Positions 19,602 to 28,282 of a stretch of 64,000 nucleotides of DNA are shown in pieces; the stretch's first letter is position 1, and each line of letters opens with the position of its first letter. Source of the stretch: Nocardioides sp. SYSU D00065 (GTDB lineage: Bacteria; Actinomycetota; Actinomycetes; Propionibacteriales; Nocardioidaceae). A program made the position numbers and the translations under genes. Under the pieces are notes generated by a model, which was not told the DNA's origin, made no database searches, and was given only the letters and a program-made list of their open reading frames with translations. Location: assembly GCF_017916425.1 (NCBI RefSeq), contig NZ_JAFMSX010000001.1, positions 1,648,437 to 1,712,436 of the forward strand, written 5' to 3'.

Positions 19602-21050
19602 TCAGGACCAGCGCAGGACGCCGTCGTCGAGCCGCGCAGTCCGCAGCGCGAGGGCGTCGTGGACGTAGCTCTGCTTGAGCTGCCACGGCGCGACCGCGCC
19701 CTGTCGCGGCAGGGCGTGCAGCGCCCGCTGGACGTAGCCGGACTCGAAGTCGAGCAGCGGCACCTCCTTCACCGCCGGGTCGCGCACCGGCACGACCGAG
19801 CGCGAACCGGTGGCGCGCATCCGGGCCAGCACGCGCACGACGTACTCGGCGACGAGGTCGGCCTTGAGCGTCCACGACGCGTTGGTGTAGCCGATGGTGA
19901 AGGCGAAGTTGGGCACCCCCGACAGCATCATCGCCCGGTAGGCCATGGTCTCGCGCGGCTCGACGACCTCGCCGTCGACGCTGAGCTCTGCGCCGCCGAA
20001 GACCTGCAGCTCGAGCCCCGTCGCGGTGACCACGACGTCGGCCTCGAGCCGGTCACCGGAGGCCAGCTCCAGTCCCGTCTCGGTGAAGGTGACGATCCGG
20101 TCGGTGACCACCGTCGCCGAGCCGGCCCTGATCGCGCGGAACAGGTCGCCGTCGGGCACCAGGCACAGCCGCTGGTCCCACGGGTCGTAGGTGGGGTTGA
20201 AGTGCGTGTCGACGGCGTACCCCGGCGGCAGCAGCGCCACGTTGGCCTTGCGCACCACGGTGCGCACGAGGTCCGGGCGGCGGCGACTCAGCTTGTACAG
20301 CGCCGACTGCACCGCGATGTTCTTCCACCGGGTGACGGCGTACGACGTCCGCTCGCCGACGAGCGAGGTCAGCCTGCGCTTCAGCCCGTCCTGGCCCGGC
20401 ACGGACAGGACGTAGGTGGGCGAGCGCTGCAGCATGGTGACGTGGGCGGCTCCGGACGCGGCGAGCGCCGGGACCAGCGTCACCGCGGTCGCCCCCGACC
20501 CGATGACGACCACGCGCTTGCCGGCGTGGTCGAGGTCCTGGGGCCAGTGCTGCGGATGGACCACCTCGCCGCGGAAGCGCTCCTGGCCCTCGAAGTGAGG
20601 CGTGTGGCCCCGGTCGTAGTCGTAGTAGCCGCTGCAGGCCCACAGGAAGTCCGCGGTCACGGTGACCGTCTCCTCCCCCACCCGGGCGGTGACGCTCCAG
20701 CGGGCAGTGGCGGCGTCCCAGGAGGCGGCGGTGACGTGGTGGCCGTAGCGGATGTGGTCGTCCACGCCGTACTCGCGGGCCGTGTCGCGCACGTAGGCGA
20801 GGATCGACGCGCCGTCGGCCAGCGAGGTGTGCCCGCGCCAGGGACGGAAGCGGTAGCCGAGCGTGTGCATGTCGGAGTCCGAGCGGACGCCGGGGTAGCG
20901 GAACAGGTCCCACGTGCCGCCGCTGGCGTCGCGGCGCTCGAGGACGGCGTACGTCGTGCCCGGCAGGTCCTTGACCAGGTGGGCCGCCGCTCCGATGCCC
21001 GAGAGCCCGGCGCCGATGATCAGCACGTCGACGTGGTCGGCTTTGCTCAC
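19602..21050 (-). CDS. Type I Baeyer-Villiger monooxygenase, EthA-like
   Basis: A 482-residue flavoprotein. The FAD site is VLIIGAGLSGIGAAAHL, the NADPH site is VVVIGSGATAVTLVPAL, and between them lies the Baeyer-Villiger fingerprint FxGxxxHxxxWP as FRGEVVHPQHWP (about residues 158-169). Spacing and wording are closest to the EthA/MymA branch (ketone-to-ester oxidation and activation of thioamide drugs in mycobacteria). The start is GTG at 21050. It converges tail to tail with the importer ATPase (six bases between stops). The physiological substrate is unknown. Confidence 0.92.
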   Translation of the reverse strand: MSKADHVDVLIIGAGLSGIGAAAHLVKDLPGTTYAVLERRDASGGTWDLFRYPGVRSDSDMHTLGYRFRPWRGHTSLADGASILAYVRDTAREYGVDDHIRYGHHVTAASWDAATARWSVTARVGEETVTVTADFLWACSGYYDYDRGHTPHFEGQERFRGEVVHPQHWPQDLDHAGKRVVVIGSGATAVTLVPALAASGAAHVTMLQRSPTYVLSVPGQDGLKRRLTSLVGERTSYAVTRWKNIAVQSALYKLSRRRPDLVRTVVRKANVALLPPGYAVDTHFNPTYDPWDQRLCLVPDGDLFRAIRAGSATVVTDRIVTFTETGLELASGDRLEADVVVTATGLELQVFGGAELSVDGEVVEPRETMAYRAMMLSGVPNFAFTIGYTNASWTLKADLVAEYVVRVLARMRATGSRSVVPVRDPAVKEVPLLDFESGYVQRALHALPRQGAVAPWQLKQSYVHDALALRTARLDDGVLRWS

Positions 21051-21091
21051 GCCCCGAGCCTAGGCGAGCGGCGCGCTCGTGCAACTGGGAG

Positions 21092-22261
21092 TTACACCCG
21101 GCGCAGGTCGCGCGCCATGGCCAGCAGCCCCAGGACCGGTCCCGGGAGCAGGAGCCACGACACGTGCGGGCCGAGGTCGCCGACCAGGGCCGACGCCAGC
21201 GCGATGGCGCCGATCGTGAGGGCGAACCCGATGCCGTTCTGCACCGCCAGCGCGCTGCCGACGAGGTGCGGCGGGCACGCCCTGGCCGAGAGCGCCGAGA
21301 ACTGGGCCGAGTCGGCCACGACCGCGACGCCCCACAGCACCAGCACCGCCAGCACCAGCCAGGACGGCCCGCCGGCCACGAGCGGGTAGACCAGGCAGAT
21401 GGTGCCCGAGGCGGCGAGCGCCGCCGCGGCCACGCGCGCCTCGCCGACCCGCCCGCTCCACACTCCGCCGGCGACCGAGCCGACCGCCCCGGCGCCGATG
21501 ACGACGAACGCCCACGCGCTCAGCTCGCCCGGACCGCCGACGACCACGTCGAGGAGCAGCAGCGGCACGACCGTCCAGAAGGCGTAGAGCTCCCACATGT
21601 GGCCGAAGTAGCCGAGGGCGGCACCGCGGTAGGAGCGCACGCGGAACGCCTGGAGGACCGCGCCCGGACGCAGGCCGCGGGCGTCGCCGCGCGGCAGGTG
21701 CGGCCCGTCGCCGAGCCGCAGCACGGCCGCGCCGGCGGCCAGCGCGAGCGCGGAGGAAGCCAGCACGACCGCGCGCCAGTCCCATCCGACGCCGAGCGAG
21801 GAGACCAGGTGCGGCAGCGCGGTCCCGAGCGTCAGCATCCCGACCAGCCAGCCGAGCGCCCGGCCCGCGCGGTCGGGGGCCCAGGAGACGACCAGCTTCA
21901 TGCCGAGGGGGTAGATGCCGGCCAGGCACAGGCCGGTGACGAAACGCCAGGCCATCCCGGACACCGTGTCCTCGGCGAGCAACGCGAAGCCAGCGTTGGC
22001 GGCGGACCCGAGCACGCAGGCGCAGGCGAAGATCCGGCTCGCTGCGTAGCGGTCCGCCAGGCTGGTGACCGCGCCGAGCAGCGTCCCGGTCACGAAGCCG
22101 GCCTGCACCGCCATCGTCAGCCGTCCGAGGTCGGCGTCGCTCAGGTCCCAGATCCCGCGGAGATCGGCGGCGGCCGCGTTGGCGCTGAACCACAGCGAGG
22201 TGCCCAGGAGCTGCGCGACGACCACGACCGCGACGGCGAGTGCTCCCTGCCGCCTGTCCAC
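21092..22261 (-). CDS. MFS transporter
   Basis: A 389-residue major-facilitator protein with about 12 hydrophobic segments (for example [57 protein letters not shown]). The loop after helix 2 ([10 protein letters not shown]) matches the MFS cytoplasmic motif position. GTG at 22261 gives [13 protein letters not shown], a normal short cytoplasmic N-terminus; the very long open frame above it is a shadow of the CoA-transferase gene. It begins 50 bp after the CaiB-like gene on the same strand, so the two may be co-expressed. Substrate unknown. Confidence 0.85.
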   Translation of the reverse strand: MDRRQGALAVAVVVVAQLLGTSLWFSANAAAADLRGIWDLSDADLGRLTMAVQAGFVTGTLLGAVTSLADRYAASRIFACACVLGSAANAGFALLAEDTVSGMAWRFVTGLCLAGIYPLGMKLVVSWAPDRAGRALGWLVGMLTLGTALPHLVSSLGVGWDWRAVVLASSALALAAGAAVLRLGDGPHLPRGDARGLRPGAVLQAFRVRSYRGAALGYFGHMWELYAFWTVVPLLLLDVVVGGPGELSAWAFVVIGAGAVGSVAGGVWSGRVGEARVAAAALAASGTICLVYPLVAGGPSWLVLAVLVLWGVAVVADSAQFSALSARACPPHLVGSALAVQNGIGFALTIGAIALASALVGDLGPHVSWLLLPGPVLGLLAMARDLRRV

Positions 22262-22311
22262 GGCCCCCAGCGTGCCAGACGGCCTCGGCGACGACCGAGC
22301 GGCGCCGCGCC

Positions 22312-23460
22312 TCAGGCCTGGACAGCCGCCCCGCTCGCGACCAGGGCATCGATGTCGCCGATGCCCCACGCGGCCAGCGCCTCCCGCGTGTGCTCGCCAG
22401 GCAGGGCCGGCGGCGCGCCGACGGCGGTCGCGGTGCGCGAGAAGCGCGGCGCCGGCGCCGGCTGGGTCACCCCGCCCGGCGACACGAACGTCCCGCGAGC
22501 GGCCAGGTGCGGGTGGTGCGGCGCGTCGGCGAGCCGTACGACGGGCGCGACGCACGCATCGGTGCCGTCGAACACCTCGGCCCACTCGGCCTGCGTCCGC
22601 TCCCGGAACCTCCGGGTGAGCGCCTCCCTGATGCTCGCGTGCTGGGCGGGGTCGTCGCGGTCGGGCAGCGCGACGCCGATCCGCTCGACCAGGGCGGCCC
22701 AGAACTGCGGCTCGAGGGCGGCGACGCTGACGTGCCGGCCGTCGGCGGTCTCGTACACGTCGTACCAGGGCGTGCCGCCGTCGAGCAGGCCGGAGCGGCG
22801 CCGGTCGGGGTCCAGGCCCATCGCCGCGAAGCTCGACCCGATGGCGTTGAGGTGCGCGGCGCCGTCGACGATCGCGGCGTCGACGACCTGCCCGCGGCCG
22901 CCGGCCCGGGCCTCGATCAGCGCGGCGAGGACGCCGATGACCAGGTACGTCGAGCCGCCCCCGAAGTCGCCGAGCAGGTTGCCGGGGAACTGCGGCCGGC
23001 CGGGGTCCTGGCCGAGGCCGTGCAGGGCGCCGCTGACGGCGACGTAGTTCAGGTCGTGGCCGGCGACCTCGCTCCACGGTCCGTCCTGGCCCCATCCCGT
23101 CATCCGGGCGAACACGAGCCGGGGGTTGCGGGCCAGGCACTCCTCCGGGCCGAGCCCGAGGCGCTCGATCGCGCCGGGTCGCATCCCCTCGACGAGCACG
23201 TCGGCGCGCTCGACGAGGCCCAGCACGGTCGCCACCGCCTCGGGGCGCTTGAGGTCGAGCGCGACGCTCGGCCGGCCGCGGTTGAGCAGGTCGGCGCGGC
23301 CCCCGGCGAACATCCCGCCGCCCGGTCGCTCGATCCGCACCACGTCCGCGCCGAGGTCCGCCAGGACCATGCAGGCGTGCGGTCCGGGCCCGATCCCCGC
23401 GATCTCGACCACCCGCACGCCCCGCAGCGGACCGGTGCCCTGCCCCAGCTCGTACGTCAT
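22312..23460 (-). CDS. CaiB/BaiF CoA-transferase family protein, alpha-methylacyl-CoA racemase-like
   Basis: A 382-residue protein of the CaiB/BaiF fold. It matches the racemase (AMACR/Mcr) branch: the N-terminal [23 protein letters not shown], the histidine of [13 protein letters not shown] (Mcr His126 position), the aspartate of LLGDFGGGS (Asp156 position), and the glutamate of ALEPQFW (Glu241 position) are all present. AMACR inverts the 2-methyl centre of branched acyl-CoAs so that beta-oxidation can proceed, which suits the fadAB and fadH genes nearby. Formyl- or other CoA-transferases share the fold and are the alternative. Confidence 0.87.
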   Translation of the reverse strand: MTYELGQGTGPLRGVRVVEIAGIGPGPHACMVLADLGADVVRIERPGGGMFAGGRADLLNRGRPSVALDLKRPEAVATVLGLVERADVLVEGMRPGAIERLGLGPEECLARNPRLVFARMTGWGQDGPWSEVAGHDLNYVAVSGALHGLGQDPGRPQFPGNLLGDFGGGSTYLVIGVLAALIEARAGGRGQVVDAAIVDGAAHLNAIGSSFAAMGLDPDRRRSGLLDGGTPWYDVYETADGRHVSVAALEPQFWAALVERIGVALPDRDDPAQHASIREALTRRFRERTQAEWAEVFDGTDACVAPVVRLADAPHHPHLAARGTFVSPGGVTQPAPAPRFSRTATAVGAPPALPGEHTREALAAWGIGDIDALVASGAAVQA

Positions 23461-23510
23461 GCGCCGATGATGACACCGTTGCTGTCGGGGTCGCTGTGGG
23501 GCGGGATTTA

Positions 23511-23600
23511 GTGATCCCCGGCTGGCCGGGGGTTCCGCAGGTTGTCGGCCCTTGCATGGCCTGACAACTTCAGGGATCCCCGGCCGACCGGGGATCCCTC
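23511..23600. repeat. Dispersed three-hairpin repeat, copy B
   Basis: The most complete copy: an outer GATCCCCGG-type palindrome, the GTTGTCGGCC...GGCCTGACAAC core and a second outer palindrome. It occupies the divergent promoter region between the CaiB-like gene and padR, ending 15 bp before the PadR operator, so it could affect either promoter. Confidence 0.85.
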
Positions 23601-23614
23601 AACCACGCCAGGCT

Positions 23615-23628
23615 TGCAACTCGTTGCA
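23615..23628. promoter_or_regulatory. Palindromic operator upstream of padR
   Basis: TGCAAC (23615-23620) and GTTGCA (23623-23628) form a perfect inverted repeat with a two-base spacer, 21 bp before the padR start codon. Position fits autoregulation of the padR-fadH operon. Confidence 0.55.
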
Positions 23629-23649
23629 TAGGTCGGCGACACTCCATGC

Positions 23650-24195
23650 ATGGCCCTCGAGCACGCGCTCCTCGTCGCGCTGAGCGAGCGACCCGCGAGC
23701 GGCCTCGACCTCACCCGACGGTTCGAGAGGTCGATCGGCTTCTTCTGGCACGCGACCCACCAGCAGATCTACCGCGTGCTCGCGCGGATGGAGGCCGACG
23801 GCTGGGTCACCGTCGAGGTCGTCGAGCAGGAGGGACGACCCGACAAGCGGGTGCACACCCCGTCGGCGACGGGTCGGCGGGTGCTCGCCGACTGGCTCGC
23901 CGCCCCGATCCCCCGCGAGACGTTCCGCAGCGAGCTCGCCGTCAAGCTGCGCGGAGCGGCGTATGGCGACCGCGCGGCGCTGACCCGCCACCTGCACGGC
24001 GTCCGCGCCGACCACGCCACCCGGCTCGCGCACTACGAGTCGCTGGAGCGCGAGCAGTTCCCCGACCCCGCCGCCCTCGACGAGGCGGGGCTCGACCAGT
24101 GGCTCGTGCTGCGCGGCGGCATCCGGCTGGAGCGGTTCTGGATCGACTGGATCACCGAGTACCTGCAGGCACACGACAGGAAGCCCCACCCATGA
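23650..24195 (+). CDS. PadR-family transcriptional regulator
   Basis: A 181-residue repressor. The PadR winged helix is visible as ALLVALSERPASGLDLTRRFERSIGFFWHATHQQIYRVLARMEADGWV, followed by the wing (VEVVEQEGRPDKRVHTPSATGRRVLADWL). The C-terminal part is the helical PadR dimerisation region (VirR type). PadR proteins typically respond to phenolics or other small hydrophobic molecules. ATG at 23650 starts MALEHALLVAL; the overlapping ATG at 23646 is in another frame. Its stop overlaps the fadH start (ATGA), so fadH is its probable target. Confidence 0.9.
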   Translation: MALEHALLVALSERPASGLDLTRRFERSIGFFWHATHQQIYRVLARMEADGWVTVEVVEQEGRPDKRVHTPSATGRRVLADWLAAPIPRETFRSELAVKLRGAAYGDRAALTRHLHGVRADHATRLAHYESLEREQFPDPAALDEAGLDQWLVLRGGIRLERFWIDWITEYLQAHDRKPHP

Positions 24196-26204
24196 CGCAC
24201 CCGCGCTACCCCCACCTCCTCGCCCCGCTGACCCTCGGCACCGGTCCGGACGCCCTGGTGCTGCGCAACCGGGTGGTGATGGGCTCGATGCACACCGGGC
24301 TCGAGGACCGTCCCTGGGACATCGACCGGCTCGCGGCCTTCTTCACCGAGCGCGCACGCGGCGGCGTCGGGCTGATCATCACCGGCGGCTACGCCCCCAC
24401 CAAGCGCGGCTGGCTCAAGCCGTTCGCGTCGGAGATGACCAACCGGCTGCACGCCGCGCGCCACGAGCGGATCACCGGCGCGGTGCACGACGCCGGCGGC
24501 GCGATCGCCCTGCAGGTGCTGCACGCCGGCCGCTACGGCTACCACCCGCTCTCCCAGGGCGCCTCGGCCAGGAAGTCGCCGATCACACCGTTCCGACCGA
24601 GCGCGATGTCCAGCAAGGAGGTCGACCGCACTGCCACGGCGTTCGCCCGCAGCGTCGCGCTGGCCCGGAAGGCCGGCTACGACGCGGCCGAGATCATGGG
24701 CTCCGAGGGCTACCTCATCAACCAGTTCCTCGCCGCGCGGACCAACGACCGCGACGACCAGTGGGGCGGCTCGCCGAGCCGTCGCATGCGCTTCCCGGTC
24801 GAGGTCGTACGCCGCTCGCGCGAGCTGGTCGGCGACGACTTCCCCCTCGTGTACCGGATCTCATTGCTCGACCTCGTCGAGGGCGGCCAGACCTGGGAGG
24901 AGACCGCCGAGCTGGCGCTGCACCTCCAGGCGGCCGGCGTGACGGTGCTCAACACCGGCATCGGATGGCACGAGGCGAGGGTGCCCACGATCATCACGCA
25001 GGTGCCGCGCGGGGCGTGGCGGTCGTACACCGCCCGGCTCAAGCAGGTGGTCGACGTCCCGGTGTGCGCGTCGAACCGGATCAACACCCCCGAGCTCGCC
25101 GAGGACATCCTCGCCGCGGGTGAGGCCGACCTGGTCTCGATGGCCCGCCCGCTGCTGGCCGACCCCGCCTTCGTCGCCAAGGCGATGGACGAGCGCGCCG
25201 ACGAGATCAACACGTGCATCGCCTGCAACCAGGCGTGCCTCGACCACGTCTTCAGCAACGAGCGGGCCTCGTGCCTGGTCAACCCGCGGGCCTGCCGCGA
25301 GACCGAGCTCGTGCTGATGCCGACACTGCGCAGGCGGACCGTGGCCGTCGTCGGCGCCGGTCCGGCCGGGCTCGCCGCGGCGACCAGCGCGGCCGAGCGC
25401 GGGTTCGCCGTCACGCTGTTCGAGCGCTCGCCGCGGCTCGGCGGCCAGTTCCGCCTCGCCATGGCCGTACCGGGCAAGGAGGACTTCGCCGACACCCTGC
25501 GCTACTTCATGCGCCGCCTCGAGGTCCTCGGCGTGGACGTGCGCCTCGGGACGACCGCCGGCCCCGGCGACCTCGCCGGCTTCGACGAGGTCGTCGTCGC
25601 GACCGGCGTCGAACCCCGCATCCCGGACATCCCCGGCATCGACCACCCGAGCGTGGCGTCGTACGCCGACGTGCTGAGCGGCGCCGTGGTGCCCGGGCGC
25701 CGGGTCGCGGTGATCGGGGCCGGCGGGATCGGGGTGGACGTGAGCGTCTTCCTCACCCACCAGGCGGAGGACCTCGACGACTGGTTGGCCCACTGGGGCG
25801 TCGGCGACCCCGCGCTGCACGAGGGCGGCCTGACGGAGGCCAAGCCGCGCACCCCGGCCCGCGAGGTGACGCTGGTCCAGCGCAAGACCACGCCGATCGG
25901 CATCGGCCTGGGCCGGACGTCGGGCTGGGCGCACCGTGCGGTGCTCCGCCAGTCGCACGTGACGCTCGTCAGCGGCGCGACGTACGACCGGATCGACGAC
26001 GAGGGGCTCCACCTTACCGTCGACGGCGCCGCGCGGGTCGTCGCCGCCGACACGATCGTCGTGTGCGCCGGCCAGGACTCGGTGCGCGACCTCTACGACG
26101 GCCTCGACCGGCCCGCGCACCTCATCGGTGGGGCCGACCTCGCCGCCGAGCTGGACGCCGAGCGGGCGATCCGGCAGGGGACCGAGCTCGTCGCGGCGCT
26201 CTGA
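24192..26204 (+). CDS. fadH: 2,4-dienoyl-CoA reductase (NADPH), FadH-like
   Basis: A 670-residue iron-sulfur flavoprotein, nearly the same length as E. coli FadH. The N-terminal old-yellow-enzyme-like TIM barrel carries LQVLHAGRYGYHP and GYLINQFLAARTNDRDDQWGG; the 4Fe-4S cysteines are in CIACNQACLD and the following SCLVNPRAC (about residues 340-367); the C-terminal half holds the FAD motif VAVVGAGPAGLAAATSA and the NADPH motif VAVIGAGGIGVDV. It removes double bonds at even positions so that unsaturated fatty acids can enter beta-oxidation. The tight overlap with padR implies a ligand-regulated operon. Other NADH:flavin oxidoreductases share the layout, so the exact substrate is inferred. Confidence 0.92.
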   Translation: MTHPRYPHLLAPLTLGTGPDALVLRNRVVMGSMHTGLEDRPWDIDRLAAFFTERARGGVGLIITGGYAPTKRGWLKPFASEMTNRLHAARHERITGAVHDAGGAIALQVLHAGRYGYHPLSQGASARKSPITPFRPSAMSSKEVDRTATAFARSVALARKAGYDAAEIMGSEGYLINQFLAARTNDRDDQWGGSPSRRMRFPVEVVRRSRELVGDDFPLVYRISLLDLVEGGQTWEETAELALHLQAAGVTVLNTGIGWHEARVPTIITQVPRGAWRSYTARLKQVVDVPVCASNRINTPELAEDILAAGEADLVSMARPLLADPAFVAKAMDERADEINTCIACNQACLDHVFSNERASCLVNPRACRETELVLMPTLRRRTVAVVGAGPAGLAAATSAAERGFAVTLFERSPRLGGQFRLAMAVPGKEDFADTLRYFMRRLEVLGVDVRLGTTAGPGDLAGFDEVVVATGVEPRIPDIPGIDHPSVASYADVLSGAVVPGRRVAVIGAGGIGVDVSVFLTHQAEDLDDWLAHWGVGDPALHEGGLTEAKPRTPAREVTLVQRKTTPIGIGLGRTSGWAHRAVLRQSHVTLVSGATYDRIDDEGLHLTVDGAARVVAADTIVVCAGQDSVRDLYDGLDRPAHLIGGADLAAELDAERAIRQGTELVAAL

Positions 26205-26226
26205 GAAAGTCCGGGGCACCGTTGGG

Positions 26227-26550
26227 CGTACGCCGCTCCGGCTGGCGGTGCGTGAGCCACATCGATGACCGCCAGGATGTGGCTGGCTCACCGCTCGACG
26301 TACGCCGCGCCCGCTGGCGGTGCGTGAGCCACATCAGGACCCGCTGGGATGTGGCTGGTTCACCGCTCGACGTACGCCGCGCCCGCTGGCGGTGCGTGAG
26401 CCACATCGGGCGGCCCTGAATTGTGGCTGGCCCACCGCCAGCGGTACAGCGCTCCCGCTAGCGGTGCGTGAGCCACATCGGGACCCGCTGGGATGTGGCT
26501 GGTTCACCGCTCGACGTACGCCGCGCCGGCTGCCAGAGCCGCATCGGGCG
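26227..26550. repeat. 72-bp tandem repeat array, four full units plus a partial fifth, each a hairpin
   Basis: Units begin at 26227, 26299, 26371 and 26443, exactly 72 bp apart, with a decayed fifth from 26515. Within each, a GCGGTG...AGCCACATC arm is complementary to a later GATGTGGCT...CACCGC arm, giving a 6-bp plus 9-bp stem around a 4x4 internal loop and a variable loop of 12 or so bases. Unit 3 differs in sequence yet extends the outer stem (GCTGGCGGTG with CCACCGCCAGC), which suggests the fold is maintained. It lies between convergent genes. Confidence 0.9.
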
Positions 26551-26595
26551 AGATGCCGGCCAGGTGCACCCGCAGGGGTGCCCGGTCAAGGCACC

Positions 26596-26622
26596 GGCGG
26601 ACCGGACGAGGTCCGGTCCGCC
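26596..26622. terminator. Bidirectional terminator-like hairpin
   Basis: A perfect 11-bp stem (GGCGGACCGGA with its complement) around a five-base loop, between the convergent fadH and fabH-like genes. There is no U-tract, as is usual for high G+C actinobacterial terminators. Confidence 0.6.
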
Positions 26623-26786
26623 GGGCAGCCCCTGCCGATGTGGTCGTACCACTGTTCACGGATCACGGTCGCCGCGCAGGTCGAGCCTGCGGAGCCCGTC
26701 CGCCCCAGGGGCGGGGCGAGGGCTCGATCGTAGGTCGCGTCGACGCCGTCCGCGACCCGGTTCCGGGGCGTCGAGGAGCGCGTCCC

Positions 26787-27785
26787 TCAGCCCAGCGGCG
26801 GGAGCGTCACGACCTGCCCGGCATAGCTGAGCCCGGCGCCGAAGGCGATGAGCAGGGCGGTGTCGCCGGGGGCTGCCTCGTCGTGGCGCAGCATCGCCTC
26901 CATCGCCAGCGGCACCGACGCGGCCGAGGTGTTGCCGGAGTCGATCACGTCGGTGGCGACCGCGACGTGCTCGGGCAGCTTGATGTTCTTCGCGAGCGTC
27001 TGGGTGATGCGCAGGTTGGCCTGGTGGGGGATGAAGGCGTCGAGGTCGTCGGGGGTGACGCCGGCCAGGCGCATCGCCTCGTGCGCGACCTCCGCCATCG
27101 CGAACGGTGCCCAGCGGAAGACGGCCGTGCCCTCCATCTGCACGACCGGGTGGTCGGTCTCGGAGTGGCCGCCCAGGCAGCTGGGGGTCTGGGTGATGAC
27201 GTGTGCCTGCGAGCCGTCCGAGCCCCACGCGGCCGGGCCGATGCCCGGCACGTCGGACGGACCGACGACCACCGCACCGGCGCCGTCGGCGAAGATGAAC
27301 GCCGTGCCGCGGTCGGTCGGGTCCATGAACCGGCTCAGCTGCTCGACGCCGATCACCAGCACGTGGGACTCGGCTCCCGAGCGGACCATCGACGACGCCA
27401 GGTTGATGGCATGGCAGAAGCCGGCGCAGCCGGCGGAGATGTCGAACGCCGCCGAGGTGATCCCCAAGGCGGCGGCGACCTGCGGTGCGGACGCCGGCGT
27501 GTGCTCGGGGTGGGTGGAGGTGGCGACGATGACGCAGCCGACCTGCTCGGCGCCCACTCCGGCAGCGGCCAGGGCCCGCTCGGCCGCGGTGATCGACATG
27601 CCGATGAGGGTCTCGCCCTCACCCGCGAAGCGCCGGGTCCGGATGCCCGACCGGGTCTGGATCCACTCGTCGGAGGAGTCCAGCACCTCGCAGATCTCGT
27701 CGTTGGTGACGACCCGCTCGGGCCGGTAGGTGCCCAACCCCAGCATCGCTGCGTGGGTCAGGTCGGTGGGCTGCTGGATCGTCAT
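26787..27785 (-). CDS. fabH: Beta-ketoacyl-ACP synthase III (KAS III)
   Basis: A 332-residue condensing enzyme. All three catalytic residues are present: cysteine in DISAGCAGFCHAINLA (about residue 119), histidine in DAFIPHQANLRI, and asparagine in VIDSGNTSAASVPLA. The N-terminal GLGTYRPERVVTNDEI and DEWIQTRSGIRTRRF segments are typical of FabH, which condenses a short acyl-CoA starter with malonyl-ACP. It stands alone here, without fabD, acpP or fabF next to it, so it could be a dedicated initiator for branched or special chains rather than the housekeeping copy. Confidence 0.92.
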   Translation of the reverse strand: MTIQQPTDLTHAAMLGLGTYRPERVVTNDEICEVLDSSDEWIQTRSGIRTRRFAGEGETLIGMSITAAERALAAAGVGAEQVGCVIVATSTHPEHTPASAPQVAAALGITSAAFDISAGCAGFCHAINLASSMVRSGAESHVLVIGVEQLSRFMDPTDRGTAFIFADGAGAVVVGPSDVPGIGPAAWGSDGSQAHVITQTPSCLGGHSETDHPVVQMEGTAVFRWAPFAMAEVAHEAMRLAGVTPDDLDAFIPHQANLRITQTLAKNIKLPEHVAVATDVIDSGNTSAASVPLAMEAMLRHDEAAPGDTALLIAFGAGLSYAGQVVTLPPLG

Positions 27786-27816
27786 GGCGCGAGCATAGGG
27801 AGGGGAGCGCAGCGCC

Positions 27817-27951
27817 TCATCGGCCGACCGCGGGCTCGGCCTCGGGGATCGGCGCGTCCGGCACCTGATCGGGCTCGATCGGGCTCACGCCGGGGTCCCC
27901 GGAGGGCACGACGGTCGGCTCGGGCGCAGGCTCGCTCGGTGTGGTGGTCAT
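27817..27951 (-). CDS. Small proline-rich acidic protein, unknown function
   Basis: A 44-residue frame beginning MTTTPSEPAPEPTVVP and ending in PEAEPAVGR, with Pro, Glu, Asp and Val making up most of it and no hydrophobic core. It ends 31 bp upstream of the fabH-like start on the same strand. The ribosome-binding site is weak (GGACG). The strong compositional pattern (PxxPDxxP) and intact frame favour a real, probably disordered protein, but an alternative is chance coding in a G+C-rich gap. No function can be given. Confidence 0.5.
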   Translation of the reverse strand: MTTTPSEPAPEPTVVPSGDPGVSPIEPDQVPDAPIPEAEPAVGR

Positions 27952-28035
27952 CGTCCAGTCGTACGCCGCGACGCGCGCCACCGCAATGCCCGGTCACCCC
28001 TTGCGGTGGGTCTCGGGTCGGTCGCCCGCCCGTGG

Positions 28036-28167
28036 TCAGCGGGGGCGGCGGCGCTCCTGCATCTTCTGCACGGCCGACCTGATCTTGGCCTGGTTGTGTG
28101 GCTTGCGAGCCTCGTCGTAGACCTTCTTGGCGATGCCCAGCGCTGCGATCTTCTTTGCCATACCCAT
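28036..28167 (-). CDS. Small basic protein, unknown function
   Basis: A 43-residue frame starting MGMAKKIAALGIAKKVYDEA and ending in a basic tail (QKMQERRRPR). It predicts one or two amphipathic helices with many lysines and arginines, consistent with a nucleic-acid- or membrane-surface-associated peptide. Two starts are possible (28167, or 28161 giving MAKK). It is not in an obvious operon. I recognise the type as a recurring small protein of this group of actinobacteria from memory only, so function is unassigned. Confidence 0.6.
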   Translation of the reverse strand: MGMAKKIAALGIAKKVYDEARKPHNQAKIRSAVQKMQERRRPR

Positions 28168-28282
28168 GTCCCGACCGTACCCAGCGGAGGGAAACGCGAT
28201 CCGCACCCATCCGTGACCCGGCTCACTCCGAACCCCCGGGGAGCCGTCGGACCCGGCGGCCAGTCGACGAAGGGTCACCCTC

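Larger units (their letters stand above)
26205..26786. other. 582-bp non-coding region between convergent fadH and fabH-like genes
   Basis: This stretch holds a 72-bp tandem hairpin array (26227-26550) and a perfect hairpin (26596-26622). The open frames across the array exist on both strands only because the period is a multiple of three; none has a credible ribosome-binding site. From 26623 to 26786 nothing else is recognisable beyond short G+C-rich inverted repeats. Confidence 0.7.

Noticed and set aside
26227..26550. CRISPR array
   Set aside because: The whole 72-bp unit repeats, with no unique spacers of constant length, and no cas genes are present.
26227..26550. 24-residue tandem-repeat protein
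   Set aside because: The period is a multiple of three, so several frames on both strands stay open; none has a ribosome-binding site or sensible start, and the loops change without regard to codons.
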